Source of the DNA: Sipunculus nudus
Taxonomy: Eukaryota > Annelida > Sipuncula > Golfingiida > Sipunculidae
Length of the DNA stretch: 64,000 bases
Direction: 5' to 3'
NCBI GenBank assembly: GCA_026874595.1
Contig: CM049316.1
Coordinates: 51,037,676-51,101,675 of the forward strand
Shown: in pieces, positions 25,701 to 35,599 of the stretch
Numbering within the stretch: position 1 is the first letter of the stretch
Layout of the letters: each line of letters starts with the position of its first letter
Notes under the pieces: model-generated
Databases searched by the model: none
What the model saw: only the letters and a program-made list of their open reading frames with translations
Told to the model about the DNA's origin: nothing
Program-made: the position numbers and the translations under genes

Positions 25701-26394
25701 CTCATCAGTTAACAATGAATTATTTAACTTCCAATATGCTGGTCCTCTATTCTGGTCCTTAAGCAGCTGTAATTTTATCTCTATTGTGGAATGATCGGTG
25801 TTAATTGAAGAAATGATATCAGCTGTTACAACATTTGCCTGAATTTCATCAGAAACAAAGAAATAATCTAACCGCCGTTGGGTCAATGGGAAAAAACATC
25901 TCCATGTATATCTTTTAATGTCAGGGTTTCTTATTCTCAAAATATCTACAAGGTCAAATTCCGCCTTAACTGATTGTACATGCTTAATAACTTGAACTTT
26001 AAGTTTTCCCCATCTGAATCAATTTTTCCATACACATGTTAAAATCTCCACCTGTTGTAATTTTTATGTCAGCATCTAGAGCAAGCTTGTTTATTTCATT
26101 CTGTAAACTCTGAAAATACTTAGTTTGTTCTGAGTCGGAATTTGGCGCATATGTATTGAAGAGTAAAGTGAGGCATTCATGAATATAACATTTCAACAAA
26201 ATATATCTACGGTTTGTATCAACCACAACCTCTTCACATTTAAAATCTAGCTTTTCTCCGACAATTACCATAACACCTCGACTCGAGGTTGTCCCATGTG
26301 AGAAATAAACAGGTCCTCTCCACTGTTTTGTCCAACAGTTAACAATATGTTTTTTAAAGTAGTTAAGTGACTTGAATCCTTGATTATTGTCCAC
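22733..26394 (-). pseudogene. LINE ORF2 (endonuclease-reverse transcriptase), many frameshifts
   Basis: Consecutive minus-strand frames rebuild the domain order of an L1/Tx1-clade ORF2. 26394-25999: APE endonuclease middle part (YFSHGTTSSRGV, TGGDFNMCM). 25940-25371: endonuclease end (QRRLDYFF, INTDHSTIEIKL) and linker. 25267-24935: NKVPGNDGLSNEFY. 24846-24484: RT palm (DQSAYISGR, AADFEAAFDSVDH). 24548-24234: RQGDPLACYLF and the catalytic MFADD. 24214-23359: thumb and C-terminal part (FIWNGKKPK, GGLKLPDIES). 23250-22733: C-terminal HLFCEC-type segment. The palm aspartates are retained, but at least five frame breaks and the missing endonuclease N-terminus make it dead. Homologues reverse-transcribe their own mRNA at nicked DNA. 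Confidence 0.85.
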
Positions 26395-27069
26395 AAAATA
26401 TTTTATTTAAATAAATCATACATATCTTCCAGGCTGGCAGGCACTAGTGAACTGACTGGCTAAGCCCTGGCTGGCTTACTGGTGTCCAGCACAGGTTGAA
26501 TTCAAAACGGACTCTGTCTCTGTTTATGGGCATCTGGTCTTAAGTAATCACCCCCAGCAGGGAGCTGATTGGCTGGCTGAGGGTGACCAACGCTATGACT
26601 TCTATGACAAACTGAATTTCTGTGTTTTGTGTCCGAGATTAATATACCTATATCTTCTGTAATATTATATGAAAAATCAGGTAATTAACACTAATTAAAC
26701 TTCATCTTTACTACTTTGAATGCACCAAATCTCAGCTCATAATATTAAATATTTATATGGTAATTTACACAGAACTGGCGTTTTTCATTGTCTAGGATAA
26801 TTACAATTTCTATGTATATTCAAATATCTGAATAATTAAAAAATATATATTCTAGATATCCTGGATCCTCTTAGAACTAATGGTGATATATATGTGAGCC
26901 TGAAATCATTAAAGTTGCTTGATTACCTGCTGAGTATGATGATGGCAAACTAGGACTACAAACACACAGGGGGGTCCCCTATATATACACATGTGTTAAC
27001 TATACAGGGGTCATCACCAGATGCGGAGCCTGTATCATGCTGTGATACCAGCTGAAAGCCTGGTGATCA

Positions 27070-27715
27070 CAGTATGGTCATTAAGTTAAATCTCTACAAT
27101 ATTAACCATTTATACACTAACTTGATATATACCTTTACTATAATATGGGTGGGGGTTAACAAGCTTGGTCCTCCAAGCTAATACGGTTAACATCTAGAAT
27201 ATAAATAATTTGGGCAGTTGAACTGATAAAAATATGCATGAAGAAAAATTATTAATATGTGAAATCATTGTATACTCTTCAATGTAATCTGATAAAAAAG
27301 GCTTAAAGATTATACAATTGTTAGGTGTTTACCATGTGCCCAATATTATTTGCTATTACACAGTATGGTCACTAAGTTAAATCTCTACAATATTAACCAT
27401 TTATACACTAATTTGATATATTCCTTTACTATAATATGGGTGGGGGTTAACAAGCTTGGTCCTCCAAGCTAATACGGTTAACATCTAGAATATAAATAAT
27501 TTGGGCAGTTGAACTGATAAAAATATGCATGAAGAAAAATTATTAATATGTGAAATCATTGTATACTCTTCAATGTAATCTGATAAAAAAGGCTTAAAGA
27601 TAATACAATTGTTAGGTGTTTACCATGTGCCCAATATTATTTGCTATTACACAGTATGGTCACTAAGTTAAATCTCTACATTATTAACCATTTATACACT
27701 AACTTGATATATACC
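27070..27715. repeat. ~292-bp tandem monomers at the LINE 5' side (2.2 units)
   Basis: 27070-27361 is repeated nearly identically at 27362-27653, and the first ~60 bp recur at 27654-27714 (shared start 'cagtatggtca.taagttaaatctctaca'). Only a few differences separate the units, far fewer than the decay of the ORF, so the duplication is recent or homogenised. Placement upstream of a minus-strand LINE resembles promoter monomer arrays of other L1 elements; that role is inferred. The string CAAGCTTGG...CCAAGCT inside each unit is a small hairpin. Confidence 0.85.
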
Positions 27716-29658
27716 TATACATCACTATGCGTTTCTTGATATTAGCTAGCTTAAGTTCATCAAGACCCATAAGCACAACAAATCTGATGGCAAACCGGCC
27801 TTTCATGAGGAATCTGGCAATTTGTGTGTATTTTGCATTATTTCTAGGGTGCTCAAACATACCCCAAAACTCTGCGAATATAGTTAGTTCACTGTGACCC
27901 AATTCCAGGTTTCCAAGGATATTTTCATAGACCTCCCTGGATTTTAGGTTAGAAGATTCCAGGTCCAATGTTTATGATTTGTGCCCTGCTTTGGTATCAA
28001 AATTTTAATTATGATGGGGGGTGCTTATAAGCCCTATGGCTCAGAGAATATGGGTAACAAAGACCTAATTTCAGGTTTCCATGGAGACTGTTCATGTACC
28101 TCTCTGGATGTACAGTGAGAAGATTGCAGGTTGAGCGGTTACGATTTGTGCACAATTAACTGATGACAGCATCTTTAAATGTCTCAAAAATAGAGAAAAA
28201 AAATTGTAAAGAATCGAAAAAATATAGGTGGCGCCACCAGTCTACAGAAACTGAGGAAACATTCCATGCACAGAATCATGGTGATCAATGCAATAGTTAT
28301 TCAGATACTTGAGCTTTTGTATCAAATTTTTCATTTTTCTGGGGGGTACTTCGGAGCCCCATAGCTTGAAGAATATGGGTAACAGAGACCTAATTCCAGG
28401 TTTCCAAGGAAAGTTTTCATGTACCTCTCTGGATGTAAAGTGAGAAGATTCCAGGTCCAGTGGTTACGATTTGTGCCCTGTTAACAGATGATGGAATCTT
28501 TTGAGGTCTCAAAAATAGAGAAAAAAATGTAAAAAAATCGAAAAAAATACAGGTGGCGCCACCAGTCTGCAGAAACTGATGTAACACTCAATGATCAATG
28601 TCCATGCTAAGAATCATGGTGATCAATGCATTAGTTATTCAGATACCTGAGCTTTTGTATCAAATTTTTCATTATTCTGGGGGGTACTTCAGAGCCCCTT
28701 GCTTGAAGAATATGGGTAACAGAGATCTAATTCCAAGTTTCCAAGGAGATTTTTCATGGACCTCTTTGGATGTAAAGTAAGAAGATTCCAGGTCCAGCCC
28801 ATACGATTTGTGCCTTGTTAAAGGACAGACGGCCGGATGGCCAGACAGACGACAGACAAAGAGTGACCGCTATAGCTCAGCTGACTTACAGTCAGCTGAG
28901 CTAAAAAGTAATCTCAGTTATGAAACTAATACATGTGTAAAAATAACCAAATAAATTATACAAGGAGCAAACTGGAGATGGGCATGTTTAGTTTTTTAAC
29001 TGAAAAAAAGAAATCAGTAATATAAATTTTGATGATATACATAATATCATGTGACAGCTGATACAGCCATAAGTCTTAATGTCAAAAGTCAAACATATTG
29101 ACATCTTTAATGAGTACTTCTCTGGGTAATATTTTAAATTTTTTGACATATTTGTTCTTAAATGTTGTTGTTTTAAACTAATAAAAACTTATTTCATTGT
29201 TGTTTATTGTTATGTTGTCGGCCAAAACAACTTCTAGAGGAGGGGGACTGGACACCTGTGGCTGGCTTTGGCCAGTCAAGAGCTGGCTGGCTGCCCAGTA
29301 TGCCCCACTTCAAGCATGTATAATTAGCCTGAAAGATCAACAAGGGAGTCATACATGTGACTGAAGAGGGGCTTGAGTATAGTCCAGGCAAAGTATGACA
29401 TGGTCTCTTAAAAACTAAATAAAAGATACATTTTTTGGCCAATTCCTTTCAAATTTCAGAATTTAGAAGCTGAAATCCTTATGTGTGCATAATATGAAAA
29501 TTAAATCATCAGTGCTTAAAGGAAATAAAAGTGCCATAGCCAAAGTTAGGCAAAATTTGAGGTACTGATTTTACATTTATGCATTTATGACAGACGGATG
29601 GACAGCAAGATAGTTGGACAGACAGCAGACAGACAAAGGACTTATAGTCAGCTGAGCT

Positions 29659-29842
29659 CAAAAACAAGCAGCCTGTGTGCGGTGATACCAACATTTTCAG
29701 GCCTTTTTTTTATGAAAGCTCCAACGGGTTACCTTTAGTTAATATAATGTTTACAACAAAATATTTGCATAGAAAGAGCTAAGTAGCAAAGTCAAAAGTT
29801 AAACTTAAGTCCCATAATGTAAAATAGGGAAAGTGTGCTGAT
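29659..29842. other. Short unannotated spacer
   Basis: AT-rich text between the B2 end and the nested hairpins; begins 'aaaaacaagcagcctgtgtgcgg', which may be a very decayed AACAAG-type terminus. Confidence 0.3.
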
Positions 29843-30020
29843 AAGCAGCTGACAGTGTCTAGGCAGCCGACAATGTTGGCTTGGGAGTGTTAGACCCCTG
29901 GACTGTCTAGGCAACCGACAATATAGACACTGTAGACAATGTCGGCTGCCTAGACAGTCCACACTCTATCCACTGCGAAGCCGATAATGCTTCAACTGAT
30001 ATCACTAAGTGTCAGCTGCC
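29843..30020. repeat. Nested hairpin (inner stem 21 bp, outer stem ~12 bp)
   Basis: GGACTGTCTAGGCAACCGACA at 29898-29918 pairs with 29941-29961 with one mismatch across a 22-base loop. Outside it, GCAGCTGACAGTGT near 29846 pairs with the AGTGTCAGCTGC near 30008, and another copy of the GTCTAGGCAGCCGACAATGT word sits at 29855. The layered symmetry suggests a small foldback element or a structured transcript. No coding. Confidence 0.75.
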
Positions 30021-30071
30021 CAGATGTGTGACATTCTAGACCTAGTAGCTATTTATTTATTTGAATTTTTA

Positions 30072-30307
30072 TTGTACAATATATATATATATATAGAAGG
30101 AAGCGTTACCCTCCGATGTAAAGTGCTCTATGGCCTACAGACTAGGCCAGAGCGGTATAACTCTGAAGAAAAACAACACTGTAAATTCACTACAGTCTGT
30201 TTCACGGGATGCGACCTGTGAAACGAATCCAACAACATTCACCTGATGATCGGGTCACATCCCGTGAAACAGACTGTAGTGAATTTACAGCGTTGTTTTT
30301 CTTCAGA

Positions 30308-30349
<42 letters not shown>
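30072..30349 (+). mobile_element. Penelope-like fragment: inverted repeat between (TA)n tracts
   Basis: Between (TA)n at 30075-30096 and (TA)n at 30312-30349 lies an inverted repeat: 30159-30211 pairs with 30258-30310, 53 bases with a single mismatch, loop about 46 bases. The right arm includes the 3' half of a hammerhead motif (separate entry). Penelope-like retroelements are the class known to carry minimal hammerheads in their terminal repeats. No Penelope RT or GIY-YIG frame is present, so the assignment rests on the ribozyme and is an inference. Confidence 0.6.
30237..30284 (+). ncRNA. Minimal type I hammerhead ribozyme motif
   Basis: All core parts are present in order. Helix I 5' strand ATTCAC (30237-30242). 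CTGATGA (30243-30249). Helix II CGGG/CCCG with a six-base loop (30251-30264), closed by a T/T pair instead of the usual G-C. GAAA then C (30266-30270). A two-base-pair helix III (AC/GT) with a five-base loop. Cleavage triplet GTA (30276-30278). Helix I 3' strand GTGAAT (30279-30284), a perfect complement of ATTCAC. The very short helix III is characteristic of the Penelope-like class. Predicted cleavage is after A30278. Activity is not proven, and the T/T pair at the base of helix II could weaken it. Confidence 0.75.
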
Positions 30350-30355
<6 letters not shown>

Positions 30356-30963
30356 TCATAGCATATATGACACCGAGATATAGTATGGTCTGGTTACATA
30401 TACCTGACATGACCATACATTAAGATTGAAGGTGCTCAGGACTGGTAAAAATCCTAAAAATTGATGTTTTTGCAATAAAAGATATACTTAATATTCAAAG
30501 TAAATTAAAAAGCTTATAAATTCAAACATGTTCCTCCAAAACAAAGTTTATATTTATCAAAATGTAGAAAATCTCCTTAGCTTTCAGAAAATGTATACTT
30601 TAACTAAGGCATTAGATTCTTCAATACAAAGGAAAAAACTGAAACAAGGTCAGGTCATATAAGGGGACCAGCCTGCTACCTTAAATCAGAATGGACAATA
30701 ATTTTATATTTGTGGCCACCATGGACACCTGCATACATGTACAAGGGATGTGTATTTTATTTCAGGGTTAAATGACTTATTATAACACCTCTTCTTAGAC
30801 CCAGCAATGGGTTTAGAATCCCATTTCCACAATTTGACATGATGGGACTTTTGTTACTGATTTAACTTTGTCTCCAGATCACAAAAAGTGGGAAATTCAT
30901 CCCCAACAGAGATTTTGACTGCTATGGTGCTGACAAGCCACTATTAACTATCCTTGCATGATT
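30350..30963. other. No gene recognised
   Basis: AT-rich sequence; no coding, RNA or repeat structure supported. Confidence 0.3.
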
Positions 30964-31860
30964 TCTTTTTTTCTTTATTCTATGTTACAACCTTTATTTC
31001 CTCCAACAAAGCGAAGACAAACATACAAAATGTCAATACAGAAGTAATACAAAAAGCATTACAAATTACAAACCAATAATCAGAAAGGCGAAATAGAAAA
31101 AACATTTCATATTGTATGGCAAACGGGCATTTAATATGTTAATTGATAATGATTAAGATAGTTCATGAAGAATCTTCTTAGACTCCTTGAAGAAAAGAGA
31201 GACCTCATTTAATAAAGCGGCTGAATAGTGTTCGTGTTCGAAAGATTAATCCATATTCAATGTCCCCTTTAATCAAGGCTCTTAAGAGTTCAATGTCCGA
31301 CAGGGCAACCAATTGTGCCTCAACCTGAATGGGTAATTTATCACAAATAAAGTTCCACATATGTTCTCTCTGGTTAATTGTAGCAGTACAGGAATCAACT
31401 ATATGTACTATTGCATTGGAATATAATTTTCCGCAACGATGACAAAGGAACTGATGTTGCATATTAAAATTTTCCAAATTCACAAGTAGCTGCGCTAAGT
31501 ACCTGAACTTAGACAATGAACCAGGTATCTGACTTGATGTTACCCACAGAGCAGACAGCGAGAAGCGATCACTGTGAACCTCAAATAATTACTAAAGGTC
31601 AAATCTCGTGAAACGCCACATGCATGCATGGTGTACTCATAGTTCACAATACTATCAATTACACTACATCCTGTCTGGGAAGGGTTCACAGCTGATCAAG
31701 CAGTTATTAATGGTATCAAGCAGTTTATATTTTCTTAACAGTCGATACATGTAGGCTGTAAATCTGTATATTTTAAAATTTTTATTCAACAAGAAGTTAA
31801 TGAAAGGGTATATCACAATTTTCTTGCACTGATTTGATATGATTAATCTATACAAGTTAC
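30964..31860 (-). pseudogene. LINE ORF2 C-terminal fragment
   Basis: A minus-strand frame at 31516-31205 contains a cysteine/histidine cluster (FLCHRCGKLYSNAIVHIVDSC) followed by REHMW. This is the layout of the zinc-knuckle-like C-terminal segment of non-LTR retrotransposon RT proteins (CxxC ... HxxxxC). A second frame upstream (31855-31664, INNCLISCEPFPDRM) fits the segment just before it. A T-rich stretch at 30967-30985 could be the poly-A side. Truncated at the 5' side and frame-broken; clade not resolved, and different from the LINE at 22291-27738. Confidence 0.6.
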
Positions 31861-32052
31861 CAAAAAATATAAGCTTTGCTTTATCAATAAAAGATTCTAA
31901 ACAGGGTATATCTTTATTCTATGTGAAGCCCTACAGGCCAACATATATTCAGTATTTACTCACTCACTACTCACCAGGAACTCAGAATCTGCTCTTTCAC
32001 CACTAGTGACCTATGAAATCATTGGTGTACCTGATTGCCAAACCATTAAGCT
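31861..32052. other. Spacer with no recognised feature
   Basis: Unique-looking sequence left of the family C element. It is not family A sequence, which matters for interpreting the C/A hybrid to its right. Confidence 0.4.
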
Positions 32053-32771
32053 AACTAGAATACGGGAAGTCGACAAGCGACTAAGTGTATCCGCCAAAAT
32101 CAGAGTAGGACGGGTGAAGTGAGGCATGGATTGAGTGGCAAGGGGAAATAGAGTTAGATGTGTTAAATATTAGCATGGATGTCTGCCACGTAAACATGAC
32201 TGTAGGTGGCACCACCTGTAATTTGAACGAAAAACTATCCAAGATATATACACATGCAAAATTTCAGGTGGAAAAGTCAAACCACTGCCGAGATATGAGT
32301 GATTTTATCCAAAGGCAGATGAACAGATGGATGCTGTGCAAAAAGGGTTGCAGGTGGCGCCACCAGTTTCTTATATGATAAAGAGCTATGTGAGCTATAT
32401 GTATCCCACAGCAGACAAACAGATGGATGCTGTGCAAAAATGATTGCAGGTGGCCCCACTATTTTAGTGTATGTTATAAAGCTATCCAAGGGATACATTT
32501 GTGCAAAATTTTTAACATGATCGGTCAAATGGTTCCTGATATATGTGGGTTTATGTGTGGAAACAGACTCACAAATATATGCTTGGAAGAGAGGAAAAGT
32601 CAAGAGGTCAACCAAAAATGAGGGCGCAGCAGATCACATGTGACCCGATCATAAATCCGAATTTCAAAAAAATTCTGCCCAGTGGTTATGGAGGAGTTCT
32701 CTGGAAACCTATGTGGCATTGGCGGTGGCGGCTGCGTCCGACTGAAAATATAGTATCTGCAAAACGGATAC
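32053..32771 (-). mobile_element. Helentron-like family C, copy C2 (short form)
   Basis: Left (3') terminus AACTAGAATACGGG with the hairpin AGTCG-ACAAG-CGACT and the subterminal GTATCCGCCAAAA (near 32088). Right (5') terminus ...AAAACGGATAC at 32771. The interior holds about 1.5 units of the ~278-bp C repeat, with GGTGGCGCCACC exact at 32353. Compared with C1 (37503-38947) most tandem units are missing and the 5' terminal hairpin has an internal deletion. Short open frames inside follow the repeat and are not genes. Confidence 0.7.
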
Positions 32772-33500
32772 AATGATTGCAGCTGGCAACATCAGTTTTG
32801 TATACAACAAAAAGATATATACATATGCCCAATGTCAGACTGATGAGTCAAACCCCTTCTATTAAATAAGCAAAAATTATTGTAGGTTGCACCATCAGTC
32901 TTGTACACTATAAACCTACCCGATATGTATAAACATGCCCAATTTGAGGCTGATGTATCAAATTCCTCTGTAGAAATAAGCAGGCGCATACACTACAAAA
33001 GTCAATGTAGGTGGCACCACCTGTCTTGTAAATGAGAATACCATCAAAGACGCATAGACTGGTCACAATATCAGTCCAATACATCAAACTTCCCCAGAGA
33101 TTGATGCACTGTGCTGATGAGGCTTAGGTAAGTAAGGCAGTTGCCCCGGAGTGAACTGTGACAAATTACTGCCTCAAGCTACTGCACTGAGTGAACTCTT
33201 GACCTGCACCTGGCTAGACTGAGTGAACTTTTGACCTGTACCTGGCTGCACTGAGTGAACTCTTGACCTGCTGCATAATCTGACACAGTTGGAAGTCTGC
33301 AAAAGCTATAAATAGATCAAGGCTGAACTTTGGTGCCTAATCTGATGCAGTGAGCAGTCTGCCAAAGCTATAAATAGAATGCAGCTACTGCACTGAATGA
33401 ACTCTTGACCTATACCTGGCTGCACTTCTTCCAATCCTGGCACTGTGCCAAAACTATTTATAGAGCTGACATCATCTTTGCTAATGGCCAACATCAAGGC
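32772..33500 (-). mobile_element. Family A body fragment joined to C2
   Basis: Starts exactly at the C2 boundary with AATGATTGCAGCTGGC, the same family A position that follows C1 at 38948. It runs through the 'gtgaactcttgacctg' tandem region to about 33500 (matches 38948-39690). The left ~195 bp of family A (AACAAGG terminus) is absent. Right end is cut where the DIRS-like sequence begins. Confidence 0.7.
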
Positions 33501-33852
33501 ACAGAAAGGGTATACTTCGATAAATCACCATGTCGCCAACTTGTCGTATCCTGGCAAAGCTGAAAGCGGATGGCCAAGGATTTAATGTCATGAAATGAAC
33601 AACAAATGGAATGCCCATCAAGTTCCTTTATTTCCATGATGTAATCAAGACCACTTCCGGTACATTAACATAATAGTACAGACTGGTTCCCAGCTCACAT
33701 CTCACAATAAACATCACATTTACTACAGTAGTAGCGTGGAATAGTCAATCGCTGAGATGAAAGATGTTTTGTTAGCTTCAGTCAACTCATGACTACAAAA
33801 GCTAATGACAAACCACCTGCATAAAAGCATGGGGTTGGATGCTACCCATCAA

Positions 33853-34142
33853 CTTCTAAAGAACAAGGAGAAGCCTTGTCTGATGTTGAAAGTGATTGTG
33901 CTGATGTTGATTATGATGATGATGATGATTATGATGATGATGACATCAGTGACTTCTAAAGAACAAGGAGAAGCCTTGTCTGATGTTGAAAGTGATTGTG
34001 CTGATGTTGATTATTATGATGATGATGATTATGATGATGATGACATCAGTGACTTCTAAAGAACAAGGAGAAGCCTTGTCTGAAGTTGAAGTGGTTGTGC
34101 TGATGTTCCTGATTATGATGATAATTATGATGACATCAGTGT
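33853..34142. repeat. Three 100-bp tandem units encoding Asp-rich sequence
   Basis: Units start at 33853, 33953 and 34053 with CTTCTAAAGAACAAGGAGAA; the first two are almost identical and the third has lost part of the GAT run. Each encodes an acidic stretch (SKEQGEALSDVESDCADVD then repeated Asp/Tyr). The 100-base period is not a multiple of three, so each unit shifts the frame and ends in a stop (DF*). This shows the duplication arose after the frame was lost or itself destroyed it. Confidence 0.9.
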
Positions 34143-34456
34143 TCTCCTGCATAATCAAGATGATGTTATTGAAGCAGGAAGTTCTCAAGGTGGTGCATTG
34201 GATGATATACTAGAATCTGTTACTAATGATCTGGATGATGAGGATCTGCGTGGGCCCAATATTTGCCAAAACTGGCAAAGGTTTACAATAAAAAGTTCTC
34301 CAACCTCTGTCAGGGGAGAACTACTAATGGGACAATTATGCCAGGCCAAAAAGCACTAAAAAACCATTGTGCCTCATATGAATATTGAGGTATGGCAGCG
34401 TTTTTTAGAGAAATTAAGATAAACGCATGGCACATATTCAACAAGCCCTTACTTAA

Positions 34457-35016
34457 GCCCAAAACACACTAATGCAGTTGTCACAAGCACGTCAAGCGTC
34501 GCACGTCAAAGTCGCTCCACTCTATTTATCAATGACAATACAGACTAATGCGCGTCACTTGCGTGTCAAGCGTCAGCTATTGCTCCTGGAGCAATTTTTT
34601 ACACGTGACGCGCGCTAGCTGCGTGGGGATTCATGATAATGACATAGCTAAATAGAGGGTTTCCCTCCCCAGCACTCAAATTTATATAAAACTGTGGGTG
34701 AAACGTTTGTTAATTCACTGAACAATAATTATTGATTTGTATCTGGATAGAAAACATGAAACAAAGCAACACAAATACATAAATATCGTTAAGATTAGTG
34801 ACTGAGTTCTGTCATATTTAGAACATGTCACAAAAGATATATATTTGTATACAAGTAATCCAACCTTGATTATGGAAATTACTAATTTTACAAAGATAAA
34901 CAAAAAAATACAATAGGTGCTTGGTTAATACCATCCAATCTGACGTGTGTCGTGCGCGTTGTTGCCGCGTTAGTGTGTTTTGAATTTGTCACGTGGTGCA
35001 CAAGTCTGTTTTGGGC
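34457..35016. mobile_element. piggyBac-like MITE with TTAA target duplication
   Basis: The 560-bp insert lies between TTAA at 34453-34456 and TTAA at 35017-35020. Its ends GCCCAAAACA (34457-34466) and TGTTTTGGGC (35007-35016) are perfect inverted repeats, and GCCCAAAACACACTAATGC at the left is echoed as GCGTTAGTGTGTTTTG at 34966-34981. TTAA duplication is characteristic of piggyBac and Kolobok elements. No transposase is encoded. Removing it with one TTAA restores a continuous gag-like reading frame, which confirms it as a later insertion. Confidence 0.85.
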
Positions 35017-35599
35017 TTAATGCCACCTTTGCAATAGTACAAGTATCAGATGTTTTGTTGTGCAGCCTTGGGAAATCAGGGATGATAAATCAAAAGGATG
35101 CTGTAAAAGCTACCGGATGTGGTTGCTCTGATTGGACATGCATCATATGAGCTCACCTTGAAACGCAGAGAACTTAAATGTATGGAGCATTAAATAGAAA
35201 ATACTCCCATGTTATGTTCACCAGCCTGTGACTAAATATCTTTTTGGTGACAACATAAATGCTACACAGAAGGATATTAAACAGGCCAATCTAGTTAGAA
35301 AGATGCTGGAAAACCTCCGATAACACATTATCCCACAGCAACGGTTCCCTCCCACTCATCAGCTGCAAGCAACTACATGCAGAAGGAGGGGGGGGGGGGG
35401 GGTGGATGTACACTTCCAGCAGAAGCCAGTGCATGTGAGTCTCCTAATGAGGTGAGAAAATTGTTTACTGAGCCCTTATCACATACCGAATATGAAACAT
35501 TTGTAAAGAAAATTTTGTCTAAGTGCAGTCAAAGTTGATAGTTATTTCTGGTGGTCAGTTAAAACAAAACATAAATGAGTGGAATATACAAGATTGAGT

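Larger units (their letters stand above)
22291..27738 (-). mobile_element. L1/Tx1-like LINE insertion with poly-A tail and target duplication
   Basis: On the plus strand the insert opens with a T-rich run at 22291-22320 (poly-A tail of a minus-strand LINE). It is flanked by ATTAGCTTAAGTT on the left (22279-22290) and ATTAGCTAGCTTAAGTT on the right (27741-27756), a target duplication differing by four bases. The unoccupied B1 copy reads 'catattagct..ttcaacc' near 53725. The order on the minus strand is: tandem 5' region (27715-27070), noncoding text (27069-26395), broken ORF2 (26394-22733), 3' UTR. ORF1 and the endonuclease N-terminus are not found, so an internal deletion is likely. Confidence 0.7.
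22171..28902 (-). mobile_element. Helentron-like family B1, copy nested in B2 and carrying a LINE
   Basis: Left (3') terminus AACAAGTGACCAATGGGTCA at 22171; right (5') terminus ...TTACAGTCAGCTGAGCT at 28902. The first ~120 bp match the B1 start at 53628 ('ccgactgacatgttga.aat.tgtccttgcacagacaa'). The text then jumps at 22290 into the LINE and resumes at about 27740 with 'cccataagcacaacaaat', continuous at 53745. Right part holds tandem units (27960-28800) containing exact GGTGGCGCCACC at 28227 and 28552. Confidence 0.75.
21561..29658 (-). mobile_element. Helentron-like family B2, copy carrying nested B1 and LINE
   Basis: Starts with AACAAGGGACCCATGGG at 21561 and ends with TATAGTCAGCTGAGCT at 29658. 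Body text on both sides of the nested B1 aligns with the uninterrupted B2 at 10716-14699. 'gtatcag.aaa' stops at 22170 and 'gtaatctcag.tat.aaactaatacatg' resumes near 28907, which is continuous at about 12460-12510. No coding frame belongs to B2 itself. Confidence 0.75.
33800..35420 (+). pseudogene. DIRS-like gag remnant, split by a MITE
   Basis: 33800-34143 encodes an acidic repeat-rich N-terminal part (see the 100-bp repeat). The frame then continues with DDILESVTNDLDDEDLRGPN and a degraded gag core (ASYEY, VWQRFLEKLR), then IFNKPLL at 34433-34453. After the 560-bp MITE the frame is picked up by ATFAIVQVSDVLL, which reads straight across if the insert and one TTAA are ignored. Further decayed segments (DAVKATG, 35095 onwards) reach about 35380. 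Identification rests on position upstream of DIRS RT and on weak resemblance; gag is poorly conserved. Confidence 0.5.

Noticed and set aside
32836-32870. CTGATGAGTC inside family A
   Set aside because: Other family A copies read CTGATATGTC here, and no GAAA or helix pairing follows; chance match.
33946-34188. Ile-rich minus-strand frame
   Set aside because: Antisense of the GAT-rich 100-bp repeat.
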